This document shows positions 19,523-28,599 of a stretch of DNA of 64,000 bases, in pieces. Every line of letters starts with the position of its first letter. Position 1 is the first letter of the stretch. The DNA comes from Crocinitomicaceae bacterium (lineage in GTDB: Bacteria > Bacteroidota > Bacteroidia > Flavobacteriales_D > Crocinitomicaceae), in contig JAHEMR010000010.1 in assembly GCA_024643545.1 (NCBI GenBank), positions 27,529-91,528 of the forward strand, read 5' to 3'. Under the pieces are notes generated by a model, which saw only the letters and a list, made by a program, of their open reading frames with translations, was not told where the DNA came from and ran no database searches. The position numbers and the translations under genes were made by a program.

Positions 19523-20344
19523 TTAAGCTTTCATAGCTTTCAACATGTTACCATATACGTTGTTCAAGTCAGTTAAGTTTTGAGACAACATAGACATGTT
19601 TTCACGGTAAGATGATGTATCTTTTGCAGAAGCAGCAAGATCCGTCATAATATTTTTGATGTTTTCTTGAAGTGCGCTCATTTGACCAAGAGAATCTAAA
19701 TAGTCTTGAGAAGATTTCAATTGTAATTCGTACACATTGTTCAATGCACCTAGGTTTTGACCCAATTTTTGCATTTCAGAACCAAAATTACCTTGTCCTT
19801 CCGTAGAGATTCCAGCAATTGCTTGAGCTGACGCAGCATATTGATCAGTCAATTTCGTCAAACTAGCTGAAGCTGTTTCCAAACTTTTAACGTATGAATC
19901 AGTTGCTCCTGCAGCGGTAGCTACAGCTCCCAACGATTTCGCATTATCTGCAAGGTTTGACATTCCGTCTTTCAAACGAGCCAAAAGGTTTTGGTCGATT
20001 CCAGCTTTGTCTAGTTCTTTCGCTAACCCGTCAGCAGCACCACCGCCACCAAGTCCACCTTTTTTCAATAAAGGCATTAAGCGATTTTCCTCGTTATTTT
20101 CGTGCACAGCTAATTCAGGAAAAACACGTGTCCAGTCCGGATCTTCATGCATTGGTTCCAATGCGATGAACGCAAAGATACCTGCCTCTGTTAACAAACC
20201 TGCGATCAACATGATGTCACATCCAGGCCAGTGCATAATTTTAAATAACGCTCCAACAATTACCACTGATGCTCCAAATCCAGAAAGGTATTTAACAAAC
20301 AACTTGTACTTTCTTGAAGCAAAAAAACCACCATTACCACTCAT
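19523..20344 (-). CDS. gldL: T9SS/gliding motility motor protein GldL
   Basis: Inner-membrane partner of GldM. Two TM helices lie at residues about 17-38 and 43-65; the second carries the conserved intramembrane Glu in GLLTEAGIF, which is the proton-path residue in the known GldLM motor. KIMHWPGCDIML between the helices is characteristic. The cytoplasmic C-terminal two-thirds is a long helical, Ala/Ser/Leu-rich region that probably makes a coiled coil. 273 residues versus about 215 in F. johnsoniae, the excess in the cytoplasmic tail with a short Gly-rich linker (GGLGGGGAADG). Confidence 0.95.
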   Translation of the reverse strand: MSGNGGFFASRKYKLFVKYLSGFGASVVIVGALFKIMHWPGCDIMLIAGLLTEAGIFAFIALEPMHEDPDWTRVFPELAVHENNEENRLMPLLKKGGLGGGGAADGLAKELDKAGIDQNLLARLKDGMSNLADNAKSLGAVATAAGATDSYVKSLETASASLTKLTDQYAASAQAIAGISTEGQGNFGSEMQKLGQNLGALNNVYELQLKSSQDYLDSLGQMSALQENIKNIMTDLAASAKDTSSYRENMSMLSQNLTDLNNVYGNMLKAMKA

Positions 20345-20383
20345 AACTTTTGATTTTAAATTAAACTATAGATTAAACATTGA

Positions 20384-22444
20384 TTACTTAATTGAAATAT
20401 CGCTTTGGATTTCTTCTCCATTTTCCTGTTCGATACTTTTTCCACCACGACCCAAGTGCGTCATTGTGTTTCTGAATCCAATATACGATTTGGCTGTATC
20501 TTGGTATTCAAATGTTCGCGTACTATTCATTAAATAGAACCCAATATCCTTCCATGATCCACCGCGAAGAACTTTGCGTTTTTTCGCTGGATGATCTCCA
20601 TCTTTCGCGTCATATTCATAATCCGCAGCCATGTCTGTTTCAAACTCATACGCAGAAGGATCGAATGCTGTAGAACACCACTCTGCAACGTTTCCAGCCA
20701 TACAATATAAACCAAAACCATTTGGATTATACGAATAAACTTTAACGGTGTAGAATCCACCATCTTCAAAATAACGGCCTCTCATTGGCTTAAAGTTTGC
20801 CAAGAAACAACCACTGTTATTTCTAATGTATGGTCCACCCCAAGGGTATTCAGCCATGTCTAAATCTCCACGTGCAGCTCTTTCCCATTCACTTTCTGTT
20901 GGTAAACGGAAATCATTTACAAACAAGTCACCATTTGATTGTAACCATGAATGGAAAATTTGTGTTCTCCAAACCGAGAATGCTCTTGCCTGCGGCCATG
21001 TAACACCCACTACTGGGTAGTTGTCATAAGCTGTGTTCCAGAAATAATTCTGAGCCATTGGTGTATGGTTTGCGTAGGTAAAGTCTCTCACCCAACAAAG
21101 CGTATCTGGATAAATATTAATTCGCTCTTTTATAATGAAGCGACTTCTATCCGTATGTCCACGAATTGCATTGTGACCACCTTTACTATTGGTAAAACCT
21201 AAATCTAGGTCCTGACCTGGATTAGCAAGGATAGATCCTTTTAATTTATTTGTATCATTTATTTTTGTAACCCCATCAGCCCACTGATCAACATACAATG
21301 TAGTATCTACCCAAACTTTATTCGTATTTTGATCTACGGTGTATAGCGTTGAACGGTGTTCATCATTGGATTTATAATCTTTTCCAAGAGGTTCTCTGCG
21401 ATCTCTTTTATATAGATCATTTGCAGCTTCACCATTTAGGCTATCATAAGCGAACGATTTACGAGAATCGATTGCTTTTGTAATAACTTTTCCACGTCGC
21501 GCAGCTTCTTTGTAGTCAATCCAAAAATAATCGAAGAAAAGTAAACGTGTATCAATTTCTTTTCTTTTATAGAAGCTCTCTTGAGCACTATAATACATGT
21601 CAGACAAAAGGAAAGCAACTTCTGGATCTTCATAATCAACTGGTTCAGACCAATTCAATGTAAAGTATTTACGGTTATCAACTCTACCTCCTTGGAAATA
21701 AGTTGTTTTAGTTGAACCACCTTTCTCATCTTTCATATCAGCAGCACCACCTTTCGCTGGAGCTCCTTTGAAAGCATACATCGCAAAAATACCAGCTAAT
21801 TCATCGTCAGAAATGGTAACTCCATCCTTAAAATTCAAAGGTCCGTTCTTTTTCGGATCAAATTTGAATCCATTCACTAACTCTTTCGTTATTTTAACCT
21901 TTGCATTTTTATTACCATTCTTTTGATCAAACTTACCCATCATTGCTAAATACGTAAGATCGGCATTTGCATTATTGATAGAATCCATATACAACTGAAA
22001 AGGTGTATTACCCCCTTGAATATCAGAACCCATATCAATCAAGGTTCTGTATGGCTCCTTAAAGAAATTATCCGGAACATTCACCCAACGTTCTGCATCT
22101 TCATCAGCGCTTCTTCTATACAATTTCTCACGTGCAATTGAATCACGCACCCAATGGACAAATTGACGGTATTCGTTGTTAGAAATTTCCGTTGCGTCCA
22201 TGTAGAATGCAGGAACAGAAACTGTTTTCTTGCGTGCTGTATGCATTCCCATGATATCTTCGCCGTCTTCACCGGACTGAAAAGCACCGGAGGGAACATA
22301 TACCATTCCCAAAGGCATTTTTCCAGGTCCTAAAACATCTGGATACCAGGTGTCTCTACCACTCACACCTACTAAATTACCTTCTACATCACTACATGCG
22401 TACAAGAAACTTAATACAAATAAAAAACTAATTAATTTTTTCAT
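20384..22444 (-). CDS. gldK: T9SS/gliding motility lipoprotein GldK (long form)
   Basis: Outer-membrane lipoprotein of the T9SS ring. ATG at 22444 gives a lipoprotein signal with LYAC and C17 as the lipidated Cys; a TTG at 22474 would place ten charged residues in front. The formylglycine-generating-enzyme (FGE/SUMF) fold is split: GMVYVPSGAFQSG and FYMDATEISNNEYRQF occur by residue 85, while the rest (PVVGVTWPQARAFS, LPTESEWERAARG, AGNVAEWCS, RGGSWKD) is found after about residue 465. The intervening 300 or more residues are larger than I expect for the Flavobacterium protein (about 464 in total) and include a Lys/Gly-rich low-complexity stretch. No FGE catalytic role is expected. It follows the porP-like gene by 110 nt. 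Confidence 0.94.
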   Translation of the reverse strand: MKKLISFLFVLSFLYACSDVEGNLVGVSGRDTWYPDVLGPGKMPLGMVYVPSGAFQSGEDGEDIMGMHTARKKTVSVPAFYMDATEISNNEYRQFVHWVRDSIAREKLYRRSADEDAERWVNVPDNFFKEPYRTLIDMGSDIQGGNTPFQLYMDSINNANADLTYLAMMGKFDQKNGNKNAKVKITKELVNGFKFDPKKNGPLNFKDGVTISDDELAGIFAMYAFKGAPAKGGAADMKDEKGGSTKTTYFQGGRVDNRKYFTLNWSEPVDYEDPEVAFLLSDMYYSAQESFYKRKEIDTRLLFFDYFWIDYKEAARRGKVITKAIDSRKSFAYDSLNGEAANDLYKRDRREPLGKDYKSNDEHRSTLYTVDQNTNKVWVDTTLYVDQWADGVTKINDTNKLKGSILANPGQDLDLGFTNSKGGHNAIRGHTDRSRFIIKERINIYPDTLCWVRDFTYANHTPMAQNYFWNTAYDNYPVVGVTWPQARAFSVWRTQIFHSWLQSNGDLFVNDFRLPTESEWERAARGDLDMAEYPWGGPYIRNNSGCFLANFKPMRGRYFEDGGFYTVKVYSYNPNGFGLYCMAGNVAEWCSTAFDPSAYEFETDMAADYEYDAKDGDHPAKKRKVLRGGSWKDIGFYLMNSTRTFEYQDTAKSYIGFRNTMTHLGRGGKSIEQENGEEIQSDISIK

Positions 22445-22554
22445 TCTTTTGTTTTTGGTTCTGCCATTATCCAAATTACCTTGCTACAGGATTCCTTTAA
22501 CTTGGGGTATAACGTAAGAACTATAAAAATGGTTACATTCTATTTTTACGTCTA

Positions 22555-23511
22555 TTACAACATTCGTGGGTGTCTCGCTTTCGTCTTTGGAGGTGGCGGT
22601 ATGAAATAACAATATTTCACCATCATCTCATGTGAACCACGAGAAACACTTGCTAATTTATTAATTGTAATATCATATGAATATCCTACTTGCAATTTCG
22701 GAATAGGCGAATAACCTAACATAACAGCGATTGCATCTGATGTTCTGAAAGAAAGACCACCGTAAGCATCTTTTCCATCCATTTTAAATAGGTATCGCGC
22801 ATTCAAATCTGCTGAGAACTTAATTAAATCCGTACGCACCAACATTTGTGCATCAATTGTCCCATTCGCAACATCCTTAAATTTGTATCCACCCATCAAG
22901 TAATAGTGACGTGCTGTTTGGTAGCTTGGTGTCAATGTCCCAACAGCCTTTGACAACTGAGATTCAGAAAGGTGAGTTGAAGAAATTCCTGCGTAATAAT
23001 TTTTAGATTGGAAATACAATCCAAAATTCGCATCAACACCTGTTGCGGAAAAACTTGGAGGAAGTGTCGGGTCTTGCGCTGCTGGTAAACCATTAGGAGT
23101 AACCCAATTCGGATCAATACCATAATTCATAATTCCAACACCCACTCCAACACCTAGAACGCCTTCGCGTCCGATTTGAATGGGATAGGAATAGTTGATG
23201 AGTAAGTTATTTTGACGAGAAAAACCAATGGCATCGTGGTAGAAATTGATTCCAATCCCACCAGGTAAAAATCGAGATAAATTAGACTCAATATTTAAGA
23301 TCGCCGAGTTAGGTGCACCATTTACTTTATCCCATTGGTTTCGGTAAATAGAGGTTGCACAAATTCCATTATACAAGTCAAGACCTGTTTTACCCGGATT
23401 AATACTCATTTTATCATAAATAAAGTGAGTAACGAGCTTATCTTGTTGCGCTTGGATGGTTCCAATTACTGCAACTAACAAGATAGTTAATAGCTTGGTT
23501 TTCAATAGCAT
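22555..23511 (-). CDS. T9SS membrane protein, PorP/SprF family
   Basis: A 318-residue outer-membrane beta-barrel with a signal peptide ending near IQAQQ. QQDKLVTHFIYDKMSINPGKTG is the usual start of mature PorP/SprF proteins, and the barrel strands alternate aromatic and small residues to the end (VGYSYDITINKL). PorP is associated with GldK/GldN in other species and SprF-type members serve particular adhesins. Being first in the gldKLMN operon favours the core PorP role. The C-terminal PPPPKTKARHPRML tail is basic and Pro-rich. Promoter TATATTTG is at 23525-23532. The family has many paralogues, so I give no symbol. Confidence 0.88.
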   Translation of the reverse strand: MLLKTKLLTILLVAVIGTIQAQQDKLVTHFIYDKMSINPGKTGLDLYNGICATSIYRNQWDKVNGAPNSAILNIESNLSRFLPGGIGINFYHDAIGFSRQNNLLINYSYPIQIGREGVLGVGVGVGIMNYGIDPNWVTPNGLPAAQDPTLPPSFSATGVDANFGLYFQSKNYYAGISSTHLSESQLSKAVGTLTPSYQTARHYYLMGGYKFKDVANGTIDAQMLVRTDLIKFSADLNARYLFKMDGKDAYGGLSFRTSDAIAVMLGYSPIPKLQVGYSYDITINKLASVSRGSHEMMVKYCYFIPPPPKTKARHPRML

Positions 23512-23524
23512 ATGGTTTATTTAA

Positions 23525-23532
23525 CAAATATA
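23525..23532 (-). promoter_or_regulatory. TATATTTG -7 box of the T9SS operon
   Basis: Perfect TAnnTTTG on the minus strand, 13 nt upstream of the porP-like ATG. It is the only good box I see ahead of porP-gldKLMN, so the five genes may share it. Confidence 0.5.
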
Positions 23533-23627
23533 AATTATCATTCTCTGTTGGGAAAATGATATTTTAAGGTGCTAAAATAAGAAATTTAAATGAAAAAATA
23601 AAATGAATTTGGAATTTTATCTTGCTC

Positions 23628-24770
23628 TTAACCGAGTTTTTGATAGGTCTTCCACCATAAATCAGGCATTTCGTTATTCATGGCATTATCATAATCCAAT
23701 TTATTGCATGGAACCATGTGATGCCTTTCGTATTTAGTTCCACTCTGTGGTGGATATGGTACTTCCATCCACCAACGGGCGGATTTATTGCTTTTAAAAA
23801 ATACAATCTCTCTTCCTGATTCTTCTAGAAAAACAGTGAAACGCGTGTATTCCGATTTGCTGCCAATTGGAAAATCCCCTTTTCGAGACATGGTTCCTTG
23901 GATGAAGTACCAAATCATTTCACTTAGCAACTTATCGGACATCTGATTTACACTTTCATAGTTAAAAATACCAAAAGATGTTACTTTGTCTGAGATTCCG
24001 GCATAACGTGCTATCTGGCAGATTTGTTCTGCGTAAAATCCATTTGGAATCCCTTTACTATTGATTGTTTCGGATGCTTTAATGGCCTGAAAATCGATGT
24101 TTATAATATCGGCATTTCGAATGTGTGGTTCTGCTTTAGTGAAATCTTGATTAAACTCACCTAATCTACAGATGTCAAAATAAAGTTTTTCGAATAAATC
24201 AAACTCTTTTGCACTTGCATAGGGAATTTGCAAGCCAATATTCGAATGATTAAAAAGATAGCACGGACGTTTCATCAGGATTTGGCTTAGGAAACCATTT
24301 GCACTGATTTCTTCTTCTGGTGAGCCGAGATCCAAGGAGTGATCAACGGAGCAAATATTTACTAATTGCTCCAAGCTTTCATAACCATTGTACATAGCAA
24401 CAGTTAAATCTTGACTGCCGCCTATTATAATTGGGATGATTTTATTCTTGACTAATTCAGTCACCACTTTGGCCACTGCAAAATAGGTGTCTTCTAAGGT
24501 ATTCCCTGGAAGAATATCTCCTAAATCATAAATCGGAGTTTTCCAATCTTGTTCATTGTGAAGTTTGTAAAATGAATCGCGAAAATTGGTTGAGCGCGTC
24601 ATATTTTCTACGCCACTCCCTCTGTACTCTGGCACATAAAATATTGCGCAACCGTTTTTCTCTAATTCCGGGAACCCTCCCTGATTTTTTATAACATATG
24701 CGCCAAGTTGTTGTCCTTGCCAATTTCCATTATCTGAAACAGCTTGGAAATAAATAGAGATATCTGTCAT
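23628..24770 (-). CDS. Arginase/formimidoylglutamase-fold protein lacking metal ligands
   Basis: 380 residues with the ureohydrolase fold, but the binuclear manganese motifs are changed. Canonical GGDHS is GGSQDLT (ligand His to Q120). Canonical DAHxD is DHSLD (D143 and D147 kept, ligand His now S145). Canonical DxDxxD is DFQAIK (D226 kept, second Asp now Q228). Three of six ligands are therefore gone and hydrolysis of arginine or formiminoglutamate is unlikely. From memory, annotated formimidoylglutamases also sit next to gldK in Flavobacterium, which suggests a structural or regulatory role linked to T9SS. Promoter at 24789-24796. The porP-like operon starts 116 nt downstream on the same strand. 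Confidence 0.8.
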   Translation of the reverse strand: MTDISIYFQAVSDNGNWQGQQLGAYVIKNQGGFPELEKNGCAIFYVPEYRGSGVENMTRSTNFRDSFYKLHNEQDWKTPIYDLGDILPGNTLEDTYFAVAKVVTELVKNKIIPIIIGGSQDLTVAMYNGYESLEQLVNICSVDHSLDLGSPEEEISANGFLSQILMKRPCYLFNHSNIGLQIPYASAKEFDLFEKLYFDICRLGEFNQDFTKAEPHIRNADIINIDFQAIKASETINSKGIPNGFYAEQICQIARYAGISDKVTSFGIFNYESVNQMSDKLLSEMIWYFIQGTMSRKGDFPIGSKSEYTRFTVFLEESGREIVFFKSNKSARWWMEVPYPPQSGTKYERHHMVPCNKLDYDNAMNNEMPDLWWKTYQKLG

Positions 24771-24788
24771 TCATTTTCCTTTAAGTAA

Positions 24789-24796
24789 CAAATCTA
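24789..24796 (-). promoter_or_regulatory. TAGATTTG -7 box of the arginase-fold gene
   Basis: Matches TAnnTTTG on the minus strand, 18 nt before the ATG at 24770. Confidence 0.45.
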
Positions 24797-24860
24797 ACCA
24801 TCCTAGTTGGCCGAAATAATCAGAAAGGAAAAAGTAATGAAAACAAATTCGTGTAAAACT

Positions 24861-25253
24861 CTATTTATTCAAGATAGCAGCAATGTTTGGTTTAAAGTAA
24901 CGGTCTGACTTTAATACTTTGCCATCCTCACGGTAAATTGGTTTACCATCCGCATCTAGCTTACTCATATTGGATCGCTGAATTTCTTCAAAAACTTCAA
25001 CTATTTTATTTTGTAGGCCATGTCTTAGAATTGTTCCGCATAAGATATACAATTGATCACCGAGTGCATCTGCGATTTCAACCATATCTCCATTCTTAGC
25101 TGCTTCGAGGTATTCCTCGTTTTCTTCTTTCATCAAATCGAAACGCAGTTGGACTTCTTTCTCCGTAAGGTTTGACTTCAGCTCATAATGATTTTCTATT
25201 CCAAATGCATCATGAAATGTTTCCACTGCACCAATAATCTCATTAAAATTCAT
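24861..25253 (-). CDS. MazG-like nucleotide pyrophosphohydrolase
   Basis: 130-residue all-alpha NTP-PPase. The segment RFDLMKEENEEYLEAAKNGD with EIADALGDQLYI downstream gives the E-x-x-E and E-x-x-D metal motifs of the MazG/phosphoribosyl-ATP pyrophosphatase superfamily. It probably hydrolyses non-canonical nucleoside triphosphates in the cytoplasm; the substrate is unknown. It follows the E1 dehydrogenase gene by 9 nt on the same strand and is probably co-transcribed with it. Confidence 0.75.
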   Translation of the reverse strand: MNFNEIIGAVETFHDAFGIENHYELKSNLTEKEVQLRFDLMKEENEEYLEAAKNGDMVEIADALGDQLYILCGTILRHGLQNKIVEVFEEIQRSNMSKLDADGKPIYREDGKVLKSDRYFKPNIAAILNK

Positions 25254-25262
25254 TTCTGCTAT

Positions 25263-27326
25263 TTAATAGTTTAGTAATTTCCTCATTCCATCGGATACTT
25301 TCGCTGCATTCGGCAAAAGTTCTGCTTCCAGGGCACCATTCAAAGGTATAGCTGGCGTGTCAATGGATGCAACAATTTCGATGGGTGCGTCCAACGATTT
25401 GAAATGCGAGCGTTGCAAGCGTCCTGCCAATCCTTGCGTGAAGGTACATTCAATAGACTCCTCGGTAACGAGAAGGATTTTTCCATGTCGTTCACATAAG
25501 GCGCCCATAGCATCCAAATCCAATGGATTAATACTTCGAAGGTCCATGATTTCCACTTGTCCTTCAAAAGAACTTGCGGCTTCAATGCTCCAATAAACTC
25601 CTCTACCATAGGTAATGACACCAATGGATTCACCTGCTAAACGTTTTTCTTCTGTAGCTGTTTGAACAATGCGTGCCTTTCCAATTGGAATCATGTAATC
25701 CTCGCTAGGTTCAATCGACATTGCTCCTTCTGTTCCAGGAATTTTCGACCAATACAATCCTTTGTGTTCTAAAATCACGACTGGATTCGGATCATAAAAT
25801 GCAGCTTTAAGCAGTCCTTTTAAGTCAGCTCCCGTAGATGGATACACTACTTTAATCCCTCGAATATTTGCCAGAACGGACTCTACACTTGAAGAATGGT
25901 ATGGTCCACCGGAACCATATGCTCCAATTGGCACACGTATGACAGCGCTCACAGGCCACTTACCGTTGGATAAATAGTATGATCGAGATACTTCTGTAAA
26001 TAATTGGTTTAATCCAGGCCAAATGTAATCGGCGAATTGAACTTCTACGAATGGTTTTAGACCTACCGCGGACATTCCCACCGTTGAGCCGATGATAAAT
26101 GCTTCTTGAATGGGGGTATTAAAAACGCGATCATCTCCAAACGTTTGTGCTAAGGTAGCCGCTTCACGAAAAACACCACCCAGTCGTCCACCAACATCTT
26201 GTCCATAAAGCAAGGCTTCTGGATGTTTCGACATGATTTCACGCACTGCAAAGAGTGCAGAATCTACCATAACGGTTTTTTTCTTTCCACTTGGTTCCCG
26301 CTCACCGACTTCTTCTGTTACAGGTGTCGGAGCAAAAATGAAATCAGTTACACTATCTAAACTTGGATCCTCAGCATTTAAAGCTTGATCATAAGCTTCG
26401 TCAATTTCTTTTCGGACAGCAGACTCCAAGTTAATTACTTCGGCTAGACTGTGTCCTAAATCTTGAACAACTTGTTTCAACTTTGGATATGGATCGCTTT
26501 TCGCTGCCTCATCCAAATCATCACGGTACCATTCTTTACGTACTCCAGATGTGTGGTGTCCGAGTAACGGAACTTTTGCGTGAATAATAAATGGACGGCG
26601 CTCTTTTCGAACGATTTCAAACACTTCTTTAACCGTTTCATAACTCGTAAAGAAGTCACTGCCATCAATCGAACGTACTTCTATGCCGTGGAATCCTTTT
26701 GCGTATTCGGAAATATCCTGCGCACGTGTTTCTTTGGCGTTTGCTGAAATATCCCAACCATTATCTTGAACTAGGTAAACAATCGGAAATTGCTTTAATG
26801 CGGCCATTTGAAATGCTTCCGAAACTTCCCCTTCTGTACAGGAAGCGTCACCCAATGAACATACGACAACAGGGGCATCGCTGAGGTCCCATTCTGCGAT
26901 TCCAGTCTTCTCTTTGTATTGAATTCCCATCGCAATTCCGGTAGTTGGTATGGCTTGCATTCCTGTTGCCGAGGATTGATGTGGAATCTTAGGAAATCCT
27001 TCTCGGTTTAAAGATGGATGAGAATAATACGTTCTTCCTCCTGAAAACGGATCATCTTTTTTAGCAAAAACCTGGAGCATTAATTCGTATGGTTTCATTC
27101 CTATACCGAGTAGAATACTATCATCGCGGTAATAGGGAGAAACCCAATCTTGAGCCTTTAATTGCATTCCGACCGCCAATTGAATGGCTTCGTGTCCACG
27201 AGAAGTAGCATGAACATACTTAGAGGTAATCTCTTTGTTCTGCTCATATTTCTCCGCCATGGTTTTTGCTGTGCACATCAATCGAAATGCATTCCAAGAG
27301 GTAGTTTTATGGTCAAATGAACTCAT
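25263..27326 (-). CDS. 2-oxoisovalerate (branched-chain) dehydrogenase E1, alpha-beta fusion
   Basis: TPP-dependent E1 with alpha and beta subunits in one chain, as is common in Bacteroidota; it decarboxylates branched-chain 2-oxoacids and passes the acyl group to E2. ATG at 27326 is used because the longer ATG frame at 27461 adds 45 residues that cross the promoter box. The alpha half (residues 1-330) has GDASCTEGEVSEAF leading to DNGWDIS, the TPP/Mg site. The beta half (from about 345) starts VDSALFAVREIMSKHPEALLYG, with PIQEAFIIGSTVGM and RVPIGAYGSGGPYHSSS. Separate E1 subunits would be about 330 residues each, so 687 fits a fusion. Confidence 0.9.
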   Translation of the reverse strand: MSSFDHKTTSWNAFRLMCTAKTMAEKYEQNKEITSKYVHATSRGHEAIQLAVGMQLKAQDWVSPYYRDDSILLGIGMKPYELMLQVFAKKDDPFSGGRTYYSHPSLNREGFPKIPHQSSATGMQAIPTTGIAMGIQYKEKTGIAEWDLSDAPVVVCSLGDASCTEGEVSEAFQMAALKQFPIVYLVQDNGWDISANAKETRAQDISEYAKGFHGIEVRSIDGSDFFTSYETVKEVFEIVRKERRPFIIHAKVPLLGHHTSGVRKEWYRDDLDEAAKSDPYPKLKQVVQDLGHSLAEVINLESAVRKEIDEAYDQALNAEDPSLDSVTDFIFAPTPVTEEVGEREPSGKKKTVMVDSALFAVREIMSKHPEALLYGQDVGGRLGGVFREAATLAQTFGDDRVFNTPIQEAFIIGSTVGMSAVGLKPFVEVQFADYIWPGLNQLFTEVSRSYYLSNGKWPVSAVIRVPIGAYGSGGPYHSSSVESVLANIRGIKVVYPSTGADLKGLLKAAFYDPNPVVILEHKGLYWSKIPGTEGAMSIEPSEDYMIPIGKARIVQTATEEKRLAGESIGVITYGRGVYWSIEAASSFEGQVEIMDLRSINPLDLDAMGALCERHGKILLVTEESIECTFTQGLAGRLQRSHFKSLDAPIEIVASIDTPAIPLNGALEAELLPNAAKVSDGMRKLLNY

Positions 27327-27355
27327 GGTTCTTTTAGTTTTGTAATTCAGTGAGG

Positions 27356-27363
27356 CAAATATA
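27356..27363 (-). promoter_or_regulatory. TATATTTG -7 box of the E1 dehydrogenase gene
   Basis: Perfect TAnnTTTG on the minus strand, 29 nt before the chosen ATG at 27326, which supports that start over the longer frame. Confidence 0.5.
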
Positions 27364-27427
27364 CAAATCAACACGGAAAGGCGCGAATCAGACCATAGGA
27401 ATAAACCGGAAAATCCTATAAAAAGAA

Positions 27428-27453
27428 ACGGCGCAAAGAAATCTTTGCGCCGT
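27428..27453 (-). terminator. Rho-independent terminator after the barrel protein
   Basis: ACGGCGCAAAGA pairs with TCTTTGCGCCGT; on the minus strand a T-rich run follows. It ends the sigma/anti-sigma/barrel unit. Confidence 0.8.
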
Positions 27454-27486
27454 CGCTTCATTTATGGTGGTGATAAGAGGTCTTTT

Positions 27487-28545
27487 TTAAAACGAGAGTA
27501 AAATTCCAGCGTTCACACCACGCAATGACAGAGCGGATCCTTCGTTAAAGACGTCTGTCAAATTATAAGTCATATACAAATTCCATTGTCCGTAACCAAT
27601 CAAAGCCATAAGGGATGCAGAAAATGGCTTGAAATTAAAGTCATCTTTTGTTTTGTCTTTGTTTTGATTACCATCCACTTCCCATTTGGTTTTATGCAAT
27701 CCTCCTACTCTAATTCCCCCGACAACTCCAGCAGCAATTGTCCATGATTCACTTGCGTTTTTATTCGTGTTTATTTGCAACAATAATGGCGCTTGAAGGT
27801 ACGCAGAACTCAAAACATTTTTTGAATATTGAACGCTGGTGTTTTCAACGCCAAAGATTGTATCATTGGTTGTTGTAATGTCATAATTTCCTTTTAAAGC
27901 ATATCGATTCCATTGTATTCCCAATCCAGTTGTAACGCCCAAATAATCTTTAATGATTGGAAAACGTTTTTCAAAAACATTCAACTGAACACCAATACTT
28001 CTTGCAGGATCTAACTCCAAAAAGCCTAATTCGCTTCCGGTCGCCACCTTATTTTGTGTATTCATGAATCCATTAGCCGTGATTCCAATGCCCGACCATA
28101 CAGGATTGCTTGTGTTTGAACTACAGCTGTTGCAATCGTCTTCTTTCATTTCCTCGTCTTGAAAAGAAATATCACGGTCCTCGTTAATAATCACACGCTC
28201 ATCGATTATCATGCGTTTTTGGCCTTTAGCGTCCCCATTTCGATCATCCAAAATGACAATTTTCATGTTGCCAATTTTTACTTTGATCGAGTCCATGGAA
28301 GCTTGTCCATCTTCCGAAATTATGGTAGAATCGATAAATACATCGACACGAGTCACCATGGAATCATTCACATAGATTTTTTTCATTTCTTCTGTTAAGA
28401 TGGAGTCCATTTTATCCATTCGTTCGTTGATAATGATTACCGTGGTATCATTCCCTTGAATTTGCACAATGCGTTTAGATTGACCTTTTTGAGCGAACGT
28501 TACTTGCGCTAAACTTAAAATTCCAAATAGTACTAAATTTTTCAT
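27487..28545 (-). CDS. Outer-membrane beta-barrel protein, sigma-operon target
   Basis: 352 residues with a signal peptide ending at TFAQ. The N-terminal third has acidic, Asp/Lys-rich repeated segments (MDSILTEEM, DSTIISEDG, DSIKVKIGN). A short Cys pair (CNSCSS) precedes the barrel region, which begins near SNPVWSGIGITANGF and ends in GILLSF, a typical aromatic C-terminus. It is third in a unit with an ECF sigma factor and a putative anti-sigma factor, 54 nt downstream. That suggests it is co-expressed with, or monitored by, the sigma pathway. Function not recognised. Confidence 0.65.
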   Translation of the reverse strand: MKNLVLFGILSLAQVTFAQKGQSKRIVQIQGNDTTVIIINERMDKMDSILTEEMKKIYVNDSMVTRVDVFIDSTIISEDGQASMDSIKVKIGNMKIVILDDRNGDAKGQKRMIIDERVIINEDRDISFQDEEMKEDDCNSCSSNTSNPVWSGIGITANGFMNTQNKVATGSELGFLELDPARSIGVQLNVFEKRFPIIKDYLGVTTGLGIQWNRYALKGNYDITTTNDTIFGVENTSVQYSKNVLSSAYLQAPLLLQINTNKNASESWTIAAGVVGGIRVGGLHKTKWEVDGNQNKDKTKDDFNFKPFSASLMALIGYGQWNLYMTYNLTDVFNEGSALSLRGVNAGILLSF

Positions 28546-28599
28546 GTTTTTTATTTTGATAGTGCTCTGACGCGTTTATTTTGATTTAGTTACAATAAA

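Noticed and set aside
23628..24770. Calling the gene hutG or formimidoylglutamase outright
   Set aside because: Metal ligands are missing and no hut genes are nearby, so only the fold is claimed.
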